From NCBI GenBank assembly GCA_002784045.1, contig PFJX01000002.1:1-32111 (forward strand): a stretch of 32,111 nucleotides of DNA. The letters run 5' to 3'. A program made the position numbers and the translations under genes. Origin of the DNA: Hydrogenophilales bacterium CG_4_10_14_3_um_filter_63_21 (GTDB taxonomy: Bacteria > Pseudomonadota > Gammaproteobacteria > Burkholderiales > Thiobacillaceae). Shown here one piece after another: positions 1 to 7,465 of this stretch. The notes under the pieces were generated by a model, which worked only from the letters and a program-made list of their open reading frames with translations, made no database searches and was not told where the DNA came from. The first letter of the stretch is position 1. Every line of letters begins with the position of its first letter.

Positions 1-230
1 GTACAGGTGATTCGGCGGCAACTTCAGGCGAAGGGGAAGCACGCGCGTTGGACGAGTCTGCGCGAGACCCTGTCGGTACAACGCCAGGTGACGGCGAGCT
101 TTACCCGCAAGGATGGCCGCACACCCTGCCTGTACGCCGTTCCACCCGTCCGGAGGCGGCCTTGCAGTCGATCTACACGGCACTGGGGATCGATCCGCTG
201 CCGGGAGGCGCCGTGCGATCCGTCGCTTGA
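1..230 (+). pseudogene. C-terminal remnant of a DDE-type transposase, frameshifted and cut by the window edge
   Basis: Read from base 1, the first frame gives a basic peptide ending in RQVTASFTRKDGRT. The reading then continues sensibly only in another frame, with RRSTRPEAALQSIYTALGID and a stop at 228-230. The two pieces join if the dinucleotide AC near 120-124 (CGCACACCCTG) is taken as a 2-base duplication. The pattern of a KDGRT-like strand, a basic RPE segment, a helix ending YTALGID and a PGG tail is what I recall from the C-termini of IS4/IS1634-like transposases. That family assignment is from memory and uncertain. The N-terminus and catalytic DDE residues lie outside the window. I found no clear terminal inverted repeat downstream, so the insertion sequence is probably dead. 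Confidence 0.4.
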
Positions 231-440
231 ACGGTGGATGACGCGGTTGTAGTGCCTGACGGGGGGATGTTCAGTCGTAATAGACTGATTTATAAGGGGG
301 TGTTGGGGTGGGTGTTAAATGTGGGGTAGCGGACGACCTATGCCGAGATACTGGCCGAGGGAAGGGCCGTCAACCCACGCGCACCCCCTTCCGGCAAGCG
401 AGGCCAGACGCCGGACGCGCCGCTCTTCCCTCTGTGCCTC

Positions 441-2891
441 CTATGTGGTCTGCCGACCTCCCGGCTTGGCCAGGCGTAAGGCGTTGAGCACGACTAGCAG
501 CGACGACAACGACATGCCGATTCCTGCCATCCACGGGGTGACGAAGCCTAGCGCGGCGGCGGGGATGGCGATGACGTTGTAGAGCACGGACCAGGCGAGG
601 TTCTGGCGGATGATGGTCTGGGTCTTGCGCGCTATCTCGACGCCGTCGGCCAGGCGGCCGATTTCCGAGGAGAGCAGCACCATATCGGCGGCGGCCTGGG
701 CGGCTTCGGCACCCTGATCGATGGCGATGGAGACTTGCGCCTGTGCCAACACCGGGGCGTCGTTCACGCCGTCGCCGGTCATGGCGACGATACAGCCGGC
801 TTGCTGCATGGCTTTCACGGCTTCCAGTTTGTCTTGCGGCAACATGCCACCGCGGGCGTCGTCGATGCCGAGTTCGCGGGCGAGCGCCGCGACGTTTTCG
901 CCGCGGTCGCCGGAGTATAGGTGCAGGCGCACGCCCAGGCCTTTCAGGTCGTTGATGAGTTGTTTCGCCTGCGGACGTGGCGCGTCCCCGAGGGCAAACC
1001 AGGCCAGGACGCCATCGCCGCCACCGTTGCCATCAGTCAGGCCGATCAGGGTGGCTCCGGCCGGCAAGCGTTCACCGGGCGCCATTGCGCCGACGAAATC
1101 CGGCGCGCCGAGGCGGTAGTCTTTTCCGTTGACGCGGCCTTCGATGCCGCGGCCGGCGTGGTAGCGCAGCGCTTCGGCGCTCAGTTTCTTGCTGAGTTCC
1201 GTGTCGCCGGCCGCTTCGCGCAGCGCCGCCGCGATCGGGTGGGTGGCGCCTTGTTCCAGTGCGGTGGCGAGCGTCAGCGCTTCCTGGCGGCTACCACGCA
1301 CGACGACCATGTCCAGCAACTTGAATTCGCCGGTGGTGAGGGTGCCGGTCTTGTCGAACACGAAGTCGGTGGCGTGGGCCAGGGTTTCCAGGGCATGGCC
1401 ACGCGTCGACAATAGGCCGACGCGGGTCAGCCGCCCGAGGGCCGCGGTGAGGGCGGCGGGGGTGGCCAGCGAGAGGGCACAGGGGCAGGAGACGACCAGC
1501 ACCGAGACGGTGATCCAGAAGGCGCGCGAGGCATCGACAAAAATCCAGATGCCGGCCACGGCGCTGGCGATGAGGAGCAGGGCGAACACAAACCAGCCGG
1601 CGACGCGGTCGGCCATCATGGCTAGACGCGGCTTTTCCGCCAGAGCGCGGTCAAGCAGACGGACAATGCCGGAGAGCACGGTATCAGCGCCGACCTTTTC
1701 CACTTTTACCACCAGCGGACTGTCGAGGTTGAGGGTGCCGCCGATGATCGGGCTGCCCGCGTGTTTGGCAACCGGGTGAGATTCACCGGTAAGCAGGGAT
1801 TCGTCGACGTTGGAAACGCCTTCGGCGACCGCGCCGTCAGCCGGGAAGCTGTCGCCCGGACCCACGACCACGAAGTCACCGGGCACCAGCTTTACGGCGG
1901 CGATGTTTTCTTCTTCACGGCTGGCGGGAAAACTGGGCAATTTCACGGCGGCGGCGGGAATCAGCTTGATCAGGCTTTCCGCCGCTTCCGCCGAGCGTTT
2001 GCGCGCATTCATTTCCAGGAATCGACCGGTGAGGAGGAAAAATACAAACATGGTCACCGAGTCGAAATAGACGTGTTCCGCGCCGGTGAAGGTGCCGTAG
2101 GTACTGGCCGCGAAGGCGGCGCCCACGCCCAGAGCCACCGGCACGTCCATGCCGGCGCGCTTGAGTTTGAGATCGCGCCAGGCGCCCTGGAAGAAGGGCC
2201 AGGCCGAGTAGAACACCACCGGGGTGGTGAGGATCAGGCTGGCCACGCGCATCAAAGCCTCGATGTCGGCGGCCATGGCGTCCTGATAGGACAGGTAGGT
2301 CGGCACGGCGTACATCATCACCTGCATCATCCCGAGGCCGGCGATGGCCAAGCGGCGGATGGCGGTGTTGCGTTCCTTGCGGAACAGGTCTTCCTGGCGG
2401 CTGCTGTCGAAGGGATAGGCCAGGTAGCCGATGTGCTGGACGCTGGCGAGAATGTCCGAGAGGTGGATGCGGCTGTCGTCCCAGCGTACCCGCGCGCGCC
2501 GGGTGGAGAAATTGATGTCGGCCGCCAGGACGCCGGGGAGTCCCTGAAGATGGCGTTCGTTGAGCCAGACGCAGGCGGCGCAGACGATGCCTTCGAGAAT
2601 CAGATTCGCCTCGCGCAGGCCCCCCTCGCTTTTCACGAAGCTCTGTTGCACTTCCGGCAGGTCATAGAGCTTGAGGTTCTTGAGTTCTTCCAGCGCGGCT
2701 TCCGGGGTCTTCGGAAGATTGGTGCGCAGGCGGTAATAGTCGGCGTTGCCGGAGTCGATGATGGTCTGCGCCACCGCCTGGCAGCCTGGGCAGCAGGTGG
2801 CTTCCATGCGTTCCTGGTAGCGAATCGGATAATGGGCGCCGGAGGGCACGGGTTCGCCGCAATGGAAGCAGGGCGCGGGGGTGTCAGTCAT
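441..2891 (-). CDS. ccoI: CcoI/FixI-type copper-translocating P1B ATPase
   Basis: An 816-residue inner-membrane P-type ATPase. The N-terminus has a cysteine-rich metal site (C8xxC11 and CCxxC at 33-37) characteristic of the CcoI/FixI branch. A heavy-metal-associated domain follows with a GIVCAAC core (C104, C107). Eight membrane helices are expected, with the intramembrane CPC copper motif at 469-471. TGES is at 368-371, the phosphorylation motif DKTGT at 513-517 (D513), and the GDGVND hinge lies near the C-terminus. In known systems CcoI supplies copper for assembly of the cbb3-type cytochrome oxidase. No cco genes lie beside it here, but its neighbour in the other direction is the bc1 complex, the electron donor system upstream of cbb3. 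The ATG at 2889-2891 gives the full N-terminal cysteine domain, so I keep it. It is transcribed away from petABC. A general CopA function is the alternative, less likely given the N-terminal domain. Confidence 0.9.
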   Translation of the reverse strand: MTDTPAPCFHCGEPVPSGAHYPIRYQERMEATCCPGCQAVAQTIIDSGNADYYRLRTNLPKTPEAALEELKNLKLYDLPEVQQSFVKSEGGLREANLILEGIVCAACVWLNERHLQGLPGVLAADINFSTRRARVRWDDSRIHLSDILASVQHIGYLAYPFDSSRQEDLFRKERNTAIRRLAIAGLGMMQVMMYAVPTYLSYQDAMAADIEALMRVASLILTTPVVFYSAWPFFQGAWRDLKLKRAGMDVPVALGVGAAFAASTYGTFTGAEHVYFDSVTMFVFFLLTGRFLEMNARKRSAEAAESLIKLIPAAAVKLPSFPASREEENIAAVKLVPGDFVVVGPGDSFPADGAVAEGVSNVDESLLTGESHPVAKHAGSPIIGGTLNLDSPLVVKVEKVGADTVLSGIVRLLDRALAEKPRLAMMADRVAGWFVFALLLIASAVAGIWIFVDASRAFWITVSVLVVSCPCALSLATPAALTAALGRLTRVGLLSTRGHALETLAHATDFVFDKTGTLTTGEFKLLDMVVVRGSRQEALTLATALEQGATHPIAAALREAAGDTELSKKLSAEALRYHAGRGIEGRVNGKDYRLGAPDFVGAMAPGERLPAGATLIGLTDGNGGGDGVLAWFALGDAPRPQAKQLINDLKGLGVRLHLYSGDRGENVAALARELGIDDARGGMLPQDKLEAVKAMQQAGCIVAMTGDGVNDAPVLAQAQVSIAIDQGAEAAQAAADMVLLSSEIGRLADGVEIARKTQTIIRQNLAWSVLYNVIAIPAAALGFVTPWMAGIGMSLSSLLVVLNALRLAKPGGRQTT

Positions 2892-2936
2892 GGCGGGGCA
2901 TTCTACAGGCCGCCGACCATCTGGCTCAGCCGCCGC

Positions 2937-3167
2937 TCAGTGACCAATCTCCGCCAGGATCTGATCGAACAATTCCCAGGCGAGACGTGCATCTTCCGGG
3001 CTCACCCGCAAGATCGCATTACCTAGGCTGACCGAGACAAAGTCGCCAACCCGAGGCGGGGCATCCTGCAACAGGAACAGGGAAACATCGCGTTGCGCTC
3101 CCTTCGCTTCGCAGCGCGCGGTGAGACCGTCGATGGACACGATTTGCATGGGGATGGAGAGGCACAT
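2937..3167 (-). CDS. hypC: HypC/HupF-family small chaperone
   Basis: A 76-residue protein starting MCLSIPMQ. The invariant second-position cysteine followed by a proline-containing strand is the hallmark of HypC, which carries iron and ligands to the large subunit of [NiFe] hydrogenase together with HypD. The later GDFVSVSLGNAILRV and the closing acidic helix also fit the family. I start at the ATG at 3165-3167 rather than the longer upstream ATG, because family members begin exactly at M-C. No strong Shine-Dalgarno sequence stands in front. The gene lies 45 bp downstream of ccoI on the minus strand and is oriented the same way, so the two may share a transcript. No other hyp or hydrogenase gene is in the window, so its partner is unknown and a role outside hydrogenase maturation cannot be excluded. 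Confidence 0.75.
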   Translation of the reverse strand: MCLSIPMQIVSIDGLTARCEAKGAQRDVSLFLLQDAPPRVGDFVSVSLGNAILRVSPEDARLAWELFDQILAEIGH

Positions 3168-3304
3168 GGGAGGGGAGTGTATCGGCTCTCGCGGGCTGTC
3201 GGATACCACCATGGAGCGGTACGAGGGGTTCGCGCCAGGGTTCCGCATGGCGACAAGGCAATCCTCGAAAAATATTGACTCCGATGGCAGGAATGCTTGA
3301 AGGC

Positions 3305-3334
3305 TTTAATTAGCGCGTGTTTTATCTGTAGAAT
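3305..3334 (+). promoter_or_regulatory. Possible petABC promoter
   Basis: The 259-bp gap between the hypC-like start and petA contains TAGAAT at 3329-3334, a good -10 hexamer, in an AT-rich stretch. The only -35 partner is a weak TTTAAT at 3305-3310 (18-bp spacer). A TTGACT at 3275-3280 is a better -35 but has no -10 at the right distance. This gap must hold the promoter of petABC and also that of the divergent minus-strand genes. Confidence 0.3.
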
Positions 3335-3426
3335 GCGCCGTTTGTTGGGCCGGCAGGGTACTCGACCTGAATATCCGAAATCGGGTGCGCAGTCGGCGGA
3401 AATTTCATTCCTCAGGCAGGACAGTT

Positions 3427-4026
3427 ATGAGTGACAAGAGCGTTGATAACTCCAAACGCCGCTTTTTGGTGACCATGGCTTCGGCGGCCGGCGGTGCCGC
3501 TACATTGGGCGTTGCGGCGCCCTTTGTCATGAGCATGATGCCCAGCGCGCGCGCGAAAGCGGCGGGTGCGCCGGTGGAAGTGGATCTCAGCAAGATTGAA
3601 CCAGGCATGCTTCTGGCCGTGGAATGGCGCGGCAAGCCGGTGTGGGTGGTCAACCGCAGCAAGGAAATGCTGGATCTGATGGCCAGGCATGATGGCAAGT
3701 TGACCGACCCGGCGTCGGAAAATGCCGCGCAGCAGCCCGATTACTGCAAGAACCCACTTCGTTCCATCAAGCCCGAATACCTCATCGTGGTGGGTATCTG
3801 TACCCACCTCGGCTGCTCGCCGACCTTCCGCAAGGAAGTGGGCCCGGCCGACCTGGGCGCCGATTGGCCGGGTGGCTGGTTCTGCCCCTGCCACGGTTCG
3901 CGTTTCGACCTCGCCGCGCGCGTGTTCAATGGTTCGCCCGCGCCGACCAACCTGGTCATCCCGCCGCATAAATACCTGTCCGACACCAAAGTGCTGATCG
4001 GTGTGGATCAGGGCGCGGCAGCCTGA
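3427..4026 (+). CDS. petA: Ubiquinol-cytochrome c reductase Rieske iron-sulfur subunit
   Basis: A 199-residue Rieske protein of the cytochrome bc1 complex, which takes the first electron from ubiquinol at the Qo site and passes it to cytochrome c1. The N-terminus carries a twin-arginine signal (KRRFLVTMAS, residues 10-19) followed by the single membrane anchor (about 21-45), as expected for Tat-dependent, uncleaved Rieske proteins. The 2Fe-2S ligands are visible in the two boxes CTHLGC (C125, H127, C130) and CPCHGS (C153, C155, H156). The two outer cysteines of each box (C130 and C155) would form the usual disulfide. The ATG at 3427 follows an AGGAC-type ribosome site; the longer upstream start would put extra residues before the Tat motif. 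It is first in the petABC operon, 22 bp ahead of petB. Confidence 0.95.
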   Translation: MSDKSVDNSKRRFLVTMASAAGGAATLGVAAPFVMSMMPSARAKAAGAPVEVDLSKIEPGMLLAVEWRGKPVWVVNRSKEMLDLMARHDGKLTDPASENAAQQPDYCKNPLRSIKPEYLIVVGICTHLGCSPTFRKEVGPADLGADWPGGWFCPCHGSRFDLAARVFNGSPAPTNLVIPPHKYLSDTKVLIGVDQGAAA

Positions 4027-4048
4027 TTGCAAAGAGGGGACTGGAATA

Positions 4049-5272
4049 ATGGAAAAACTACTTAACTGGGTGGACGCGCGTTTCCCGCTCACCGCCAGCT
4101 TCAAGGCGCATCTGTCTGAGTACTACGCGCCGAAGAACTTCAACTTCTGGTACTTCTTCGGCTCTCTGGCGCTGCTGGTGCTGGTGATTCAGATCGTCTC
4201 CGGTATTTTTCTGACCATGCATTACAAGCCGGATGCGCAACTGGCCTTCGCCTCGGTCGAGTACATCATGCGCGACGTGGATTTCGGCTGGCTGATCCGC
4301 TACATCCACTCCACCGGGGCTTCCATGTTCTTCCTGGTGGTCTATCTGCACATGTACCGTGGCCTGATCTACGGTTCCTACCGGCAGCCGCGCGAACTGA
4401 TCTGGCTATTCGGCGTGATCATCTATCTGGTGCTGATGGGTGAGGCTTTCATGGGCTATCTGCTGCCCTGGGGCCAGATGTCCTACTGGGGTGCTCAGGT
4501 GATCGTCAACCTGTTCGCCGCCGTGCCTTTCATCGGTGAAGACCTGTCGGTGTGGATTCGCGGTGATTACGTGATTGGCGACGCCACCCTGAACCGCTTT
4601 TTCGCCTTCCACGTCATCGCCCTGCCCCTGGTACTGCTGGGTCTGGTCGTGGCGCATCTGGTGGCGCTGCACGAAGTTGGCTCCAACAACCCGGATGGCG
4701 TCGAGATCAAGAAGCTGAAAGGTGAAGATGGCCATCCCCTGGACGGCATTCCATTCCATCCGTACTACACGGTGAAGGACATTCTGGGCACGGTGGTGTT
4801 CTTGATGGTGTTCACCGCCATCGTGTTCTTCGCTCCAGAAATGGGGGGTTACTTCCTGGAAGCCAACAATTTCATTCCAGCCGATTCGTTGAAGACCCCA
4901 GCGCATATCGCGCCGGTCTGGTACTTCACCCCCTACTACGCGATCCTGCGTGCCATTCCGCCGATGTTCGGTTCACAGTTTCCCGGTGTGGCGGCGATGG
5001 GAGTAGCCGTGTTGATTTTCTTCGCGCTGCCCTGGCTCGATAAATCCCCGGTCAAGTCGATTCGCTATCGCGGCCCGAAGTTCAAGATTGCCCTGACCTT
5101 GTTCGTGATCGCCTTTATCGGCCTCGGCGTGCTCGGCATCCTGCCCGCCTCGCCGCTGTACACCTTGATCGCGCAAATTCTCTCGGCGGTGTATTTCGCG
5201 TTCTTCCTGCTCATGCCTTGGTACACCAGAAATGATTCGACCAAGCCGGTTCCGGAAAGGGTGACCCAATGA
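4049..5272 (+). CDS. petB: Cytochrome b of the bc1 complex
   Basis: A 407-residue polytopic membrane protein, the proton-motive core subunit of bc1. Two histidine pairs that bind haems bL and bH are visible: H87 and H101 in one helix and H188 and H203 in another. The Qo-site motif usually written PEWY reads PVWY here (289-292), followed by FTPYYAILR. That variant is known in some proteobacteria. The start is the ATG at 4049 after a GAGGGGAC ribosome site; an in-frame upstream ATG at 4001 lies inside petA and is rejected. The length matches the fused (non-split) proteobacterial cytochrome b. Its stop overlaps the petC start by 4 bases (ATGA), indicating translational coupling. Confidence 0.96.
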   Translation: MEKLLNWVDARFPLTASFKAHLSEYYAPKNFNFWYFFGSLALLVLVIQIVSGIFLTMHYKPDAQLAFASVEYIMRDVDFGWLIRYIHSTGASMFFLVVYLHMYRGLIYGSYRQPRELIWLFGVIIYLVLMGEAFMGYLLPWGQMSYWGAQVIVNLFAAVPFIGEDLSVWIRGDYVIGDATLNRFFAFHVIALPLVLLGLVVAHLVALHEVGSNNPDGVEIKKLKGEDGHPLDGIPFHPYYTVKDILGTVVFLMVFTAIVFFAPEMGGYFLEANNFIPADSLKTPAHIAPVWYFTPYYAILRAIPPMFGSQFPGVAAMGVAVLIFFALPWLDKSPVKSIRYRGPKFKIALTLFVIAFIGLGVLGILPASPLYTLIAQILSAVYFAFFLLMPWYTRNDSTKPVPERVTQ

Positions 5273-6000
5273 AAAAACTGCTCTTCATGCTCTTGGCCTT
5301 GCCGACGGCCGCGTTCGCCTCTGAGGCTGCTGTCCACCTGGACCCTGCCCCGGTCAACCTGCATGACCAGGAATCGCTCCAGCGCGGTGCGCGGGTGTTT
5401 GTGAACTACTGCCTCAGTTGCCATAGTGCCGGTTATATGCGCTACAACCGCATGCAGGACATCGGCCTGACCGAAAAGCAGATCAAGGACAACCTGCTCT
5501 ATGCCACCGAGAAGCCGGGTGAGCTCATGCACGTGGCCATGCGTACCAGCGACGCCAAGGCGTGGTTCGGCGCACCGCCGCCCGACCTGTCCGTTATCGC
5601 CCGTTCGCGCGGCGCCGACTGGGTCTTCACCTATCTGCGTGGTTTTTACCGCGACGACACCCGTCCAACCGGCTGGAACAACACCGTGTTCGACAAAGTC
5701 GGCATGCCGCACGTCCTACATGAGCTGCAAGGCCAGATGGCACCGATCTACCACACCGTGCAGGGCGAGGATGGCAAGACGCATCAGGCCATCGAGCGCT
5801 TCGAGCTGGTCAAACCCGGCAAGCTGACACTGGCCGAGTACGACGCATTGGTGGGCGATCTGGTCAACTATCTCGACTGGATGGGCGAGCCCGCCAAGGG
5901 GGCACGCATGACCACCGGCCTCTTTGTGCTGTTATTCCTGGGCGTATTTTTCATCATCGCCTTCTACCTCAAGAAAGATTTCTGGAAGGGCCTGCATTAA
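5269..6000 (+). CDS. petC: Cytochrome c1 of the bc1 complex
   Basis: A 243-residue membrane-anchored c-type cytochrome that takes electrons from the Rieske centre and hands them to soluble cytochrome c or cbb3 oxidase. A Sec signal peptide occupies about residues 1-18 (MKKLLFML to AFA). The haem-binding CLSCH is at 48-52, a typical c1 segment HSAGYMRYNR follows it, and a likely axial methionine lies in VGMPHVL. One C-terminal membrane helix (about 214-236) ends in a basic KKDFWKGLH tail, as expected for an anchor facing the cytoplasm. It overlaps petB by 4 bases and closes the petABC operon; sspA follows 17 bp later and may be co-transcribed. Confidence 0.95.
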   Translation: MKKLLFMLLALPTAAFASEAAVHLDPAPVNLHDQESLQRGARVFVNYCLSCHSAGYMRYNRMQDIGLTEKQIKDNLLYATEKPGELMHVAMRTSDAKAWFGAPPPDLSVIARSRGADWVFTYLRGFYRDDTRPTGWNNTVFDKVGMPHVLHELQGQMAPIYHTVQGEDGKTHQAIERFELVKPGKLTLAEYDALVGDLVNYLDWMGEPAKGARMTTGLFVLLFLGVFFIIAFYLKKDFWKGLH

Positions 6001-6017
6001 GCAGGGAGTGACTGTTC

Positions 6018-6617
6018 ATGATGATTCTTTACTCGGGCACAGCCTGCCCGTTCAGCCACCGATGCCGCATTGTCTTGTACGAGAAAGGCATGGACTTCGA
6101 AATCCGCGATGTGGACTTGCACGACAAGCCCGAAGACATTGCGGTCATGAACCCTTACAGCCGCGTCCCCATTCTGGTGGAACGCGATCTGACGCTGTAT
6201 GAGTCCAACATCATCAACGAATACATCGACGAGCGTTTTCCACATCCGCAACTGATGCCGGCCGACCCGGTGATGCGCGCTCGCGCGCGGCTGTTCCTGT
6301 ACAACTTCGAGCACGATCTGTTTTCCCATATCGGCGACCTCGAACACGGTACGACCAAGGCGGCGGAGAAAGCGCGTGGCATCGTGCGTGACAACTTGAC
6401 CCAGATCGCACCGATTTTCGCCAAGCAGAAACACATGCTGGGTGAGGAATACTCCATGCTTGATGTGGCCATCGCCCCCTTGTTGTGGCGTCTGGAGCGC
6501 TATGGCATCCAATTGCCAAAACAAGGTATGCCCATCCTGAAATATGCGGAACGCCTGTTCTCCCGCCCGGCCTTCATCGAAGCGCTGACGCCGGTTGAAA
6601 AGGCCATGCGCAAGTAG
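6018..6617 (+). CDS. sspA: Stringent starvation protein A (GST-fold RNA polymerase partner)
   Basis: A 199-residue glutathione-S-transferase-fold protein. The thioredoxin-like N-terminal half (about 1-80) begins with ILYSGTACPFSHRCRIVL and includes the YSRVPILV and YESNIINEYI strands. A helical GST C-domain follows. The PHP motif (residues 75-77), needed by E. coli SspA for binding RNA polymerase and activating stress and phage late genes, is kept. The gene has a ribosome site AGGGAG about 10 bases ahead of the first of two consecutive ATGs. The order petC-sspA-sspB is usual in beta- and gammaproteobacteria, which supports the call. An ordinary GST is the alternative, but the context argues against it. 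Confidence 0.93.
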   Translation: MMILYSGTACPFSHRCRIVLYEKGMDFEIRDVDLHDKPEDIAVMNPYSRVPILVERDLTLYESNIINEYIDERFPHPQLMPADPVMRARARLFLYNFEHDLFSHIGDLEHGTTKAAEKARGIVRDNLTQIAPIFAKQKHMLGEEYSMLDVAIAPLLWRLERYGIQLPKQGMPILKYAERLFSRPAFIEALTPVEKAMRK

Positions 6618-6631
6618 TTTTTTGCGGCAGC

Positions 6632-7078
6632 GTGTCGGCCTCGAATATTCCCCCCTTATCGCAACAACCTTATTTCCTTCGCGCCCTCTATGAGTGGTGC
6701 GTGGACAGCGGGCTGACGCCGTATCTGAGTGTGCGTGTGGATCACCGGACGCGGGTACCACAGGGCTATATAAAGGAGGGTCAGATCGTCCTCAACCTCG
6801 GCCCCAGCGCGGTGCGGAACCTGAATATGGACAATGAGTGGATCACTTTCTCGGCCCGCTTCGGGGGGGCCTCGCATGCGATCGAAGTGCCGGTGGCCAA
6901 TGTTCTCGCCATTTACGCTCGCGAGACTGGTGAGGGGATGGGATTCGCCAGCGAAGCCGGGCTTGATGTCACCGGGAAGGTGGCGGAGGGCGAAACCGCC
7001 GCGGAGGCAGGCCCATCAGGGAGTGACGAGCCCCCAAAAACCCCACGCGGGCGCCCGCAACTACGCGTGGTCAAATAA
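6632..7078 (+). CDS. sspB: SspB, ClpXP adaptor for ssrA-tagged proteins
   Basis: A 148-residue protein starting with GTG at 6632, 14 bp after sspA. The N-terminal folded domain (to about residue 115), starting PYFLRALYEWCVDSGLTPYL and including ALYEWC and the NLGPSAV strand, matches SspB, which tethers ssrA-tagged polypeptides. It is followed by an acidic, proline-rich flexible linker. The chain ends in GRPQLRVVK, very close to the C-terminal ClpX-docking peptide (LRVVK) of E. coli SspB, so adaptor function is likely intact. The GTG is chosen because no in-frame ATG lies close and the start matches family length. Confidence 0.93.
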   Translation: MSASNIPPLSQQPYFLRALYEWCVDSGLTPYLSVRVDHRTRVPQGYIKEGQIVLNLGPSAVRNLNMDNEWITFSARFGGASHAIEVPVANVLAIYARETGEGMGFASEAGLDVTGKVAEGETAAEAGPSGSDEPPKTPRGRPQLRVVK

Positions 7079-7094
7079 CTGTTATTCCACTAGC

Positions 7095-7167
7095 GCCGGC
7101 ATAGCTCAGTTGGCAGAGCAACCGCCTTGTAAGCGGTAGGTCCCCAGTTCGAATCCGGGTGCCGGCA
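7095..7167 (+). tRNA. tRNA-Thr(UGU)
   Basis: A full cloverleaf can be folded. Acceptor GCCGGCA (7095-7101) pairs with TGCCGGC (7160-7166), with discriminator A7167. The anticodon stem ACCGC/GCGGT encloses CTTGTAA, anticodon TGT at 7128-7130. The T loop is TTCGAAT. The CCA end is not encoded. The T stem CCCAG/CCGGG contains one A-C mismatch at the 52-62 pair. The gene sits 16 bp after sspB. Confidence 0.95.
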
Positions 7168-7174
7168 TCAATCT

Positions 7175-7264
7175 GGAAGCGTGGCCGAGCGGTTTAAGGC
7201 ACCGGTCTTGAAAACCGGCGAGGGTTTATCCCCTCCGTGAGTTCGAATCTCACCGCTTCCGCCA
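7175..7264 (+). tRNA. tRNA-Ser(UGA), likely integration site
   Basis: Class II tRNA with a long variable arm. Acceptor GGAAGCG (7175-7181) pairs with CGCTTCC (7254-7260), discriminator G7261, and an encoded CCA at 7262-7264. The anticodon stem CCGGT/ACCGG encloses CTTGAAA with anticodon TGA at 7209-7211. It lies 7 bp after tRNA-Thr. Gene content changes from core to accessory immediately downstream, the usual position of an island inserted at a tRNA 3' end. Confidence 0.95.
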
Positions 7265-7316
7265 AAATCAATAAGTTACGCTACTTTAGCTTACTCTGGC
7301 CTTCTCTAAATTTCTT

Positions 7317-7387
7317 TCGCTTGTCACCCCTGCGGGTGACAGCAGGGTGACAAATAACGAGCCGTCACCCGCAGAGGTGACAAGCGA
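7317..7387. repeat. 24-bp inverted repeat with five GGTGACA-type half sites
   Basis: The arm at 7317-7340 and the arm at 7364-7387 are inverted copies over 24 bases with one mismatch. A further copy of the core, GGGTGACAA, lies in the spacer at 7345-7353. Altogether GGTGACA or its complement occurs at about 7321-7328, 7334-7341, 7345-7353, 7364-7370 and 7375-7383. Such a cluster between the tRNA end and the first island gene could bind an integrase, an excision factor, a repressor or a replication/transfer initiator; the sequence does not say which. Confidence 0.75.
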
Positions 7388-7431
7388 TCTGTCGTTTCGG
7401 TGTGACGATGTAAGCCTCAGTCGCCCGGTTC

Positions 7432-7459
7432 TTGACGATTTTCTGGAGGTGGGTAATAT
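7432..7459 (+). promoter_or_regulatory. Sigma-70-like promoter of the first island gene
   Basis: TTGACG at 7432-7437 and TAATAT at 7454-7459 with a 16-bp spacer make the best promoter match I see in the accessory region. The expected transcription start (about 7466) coincides with the ATG of the following gene. A GGAGGT at 7445-7450 lies inside the spacer and would not be transcribed from this promoter. Confidence 0.5.
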
Positions 7460-7465
7460 GTATTC

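Noticed and set aside
4406-4906. Long open frames on the strand opposite petB and similar ones opposite the helicase and methyltransferase genes
   Set aside because: They are antisense to genes with clear family motifs, are rich in H, R, G and V typical of reversed high-GC coding, and show no ribosome site or motif of their own.
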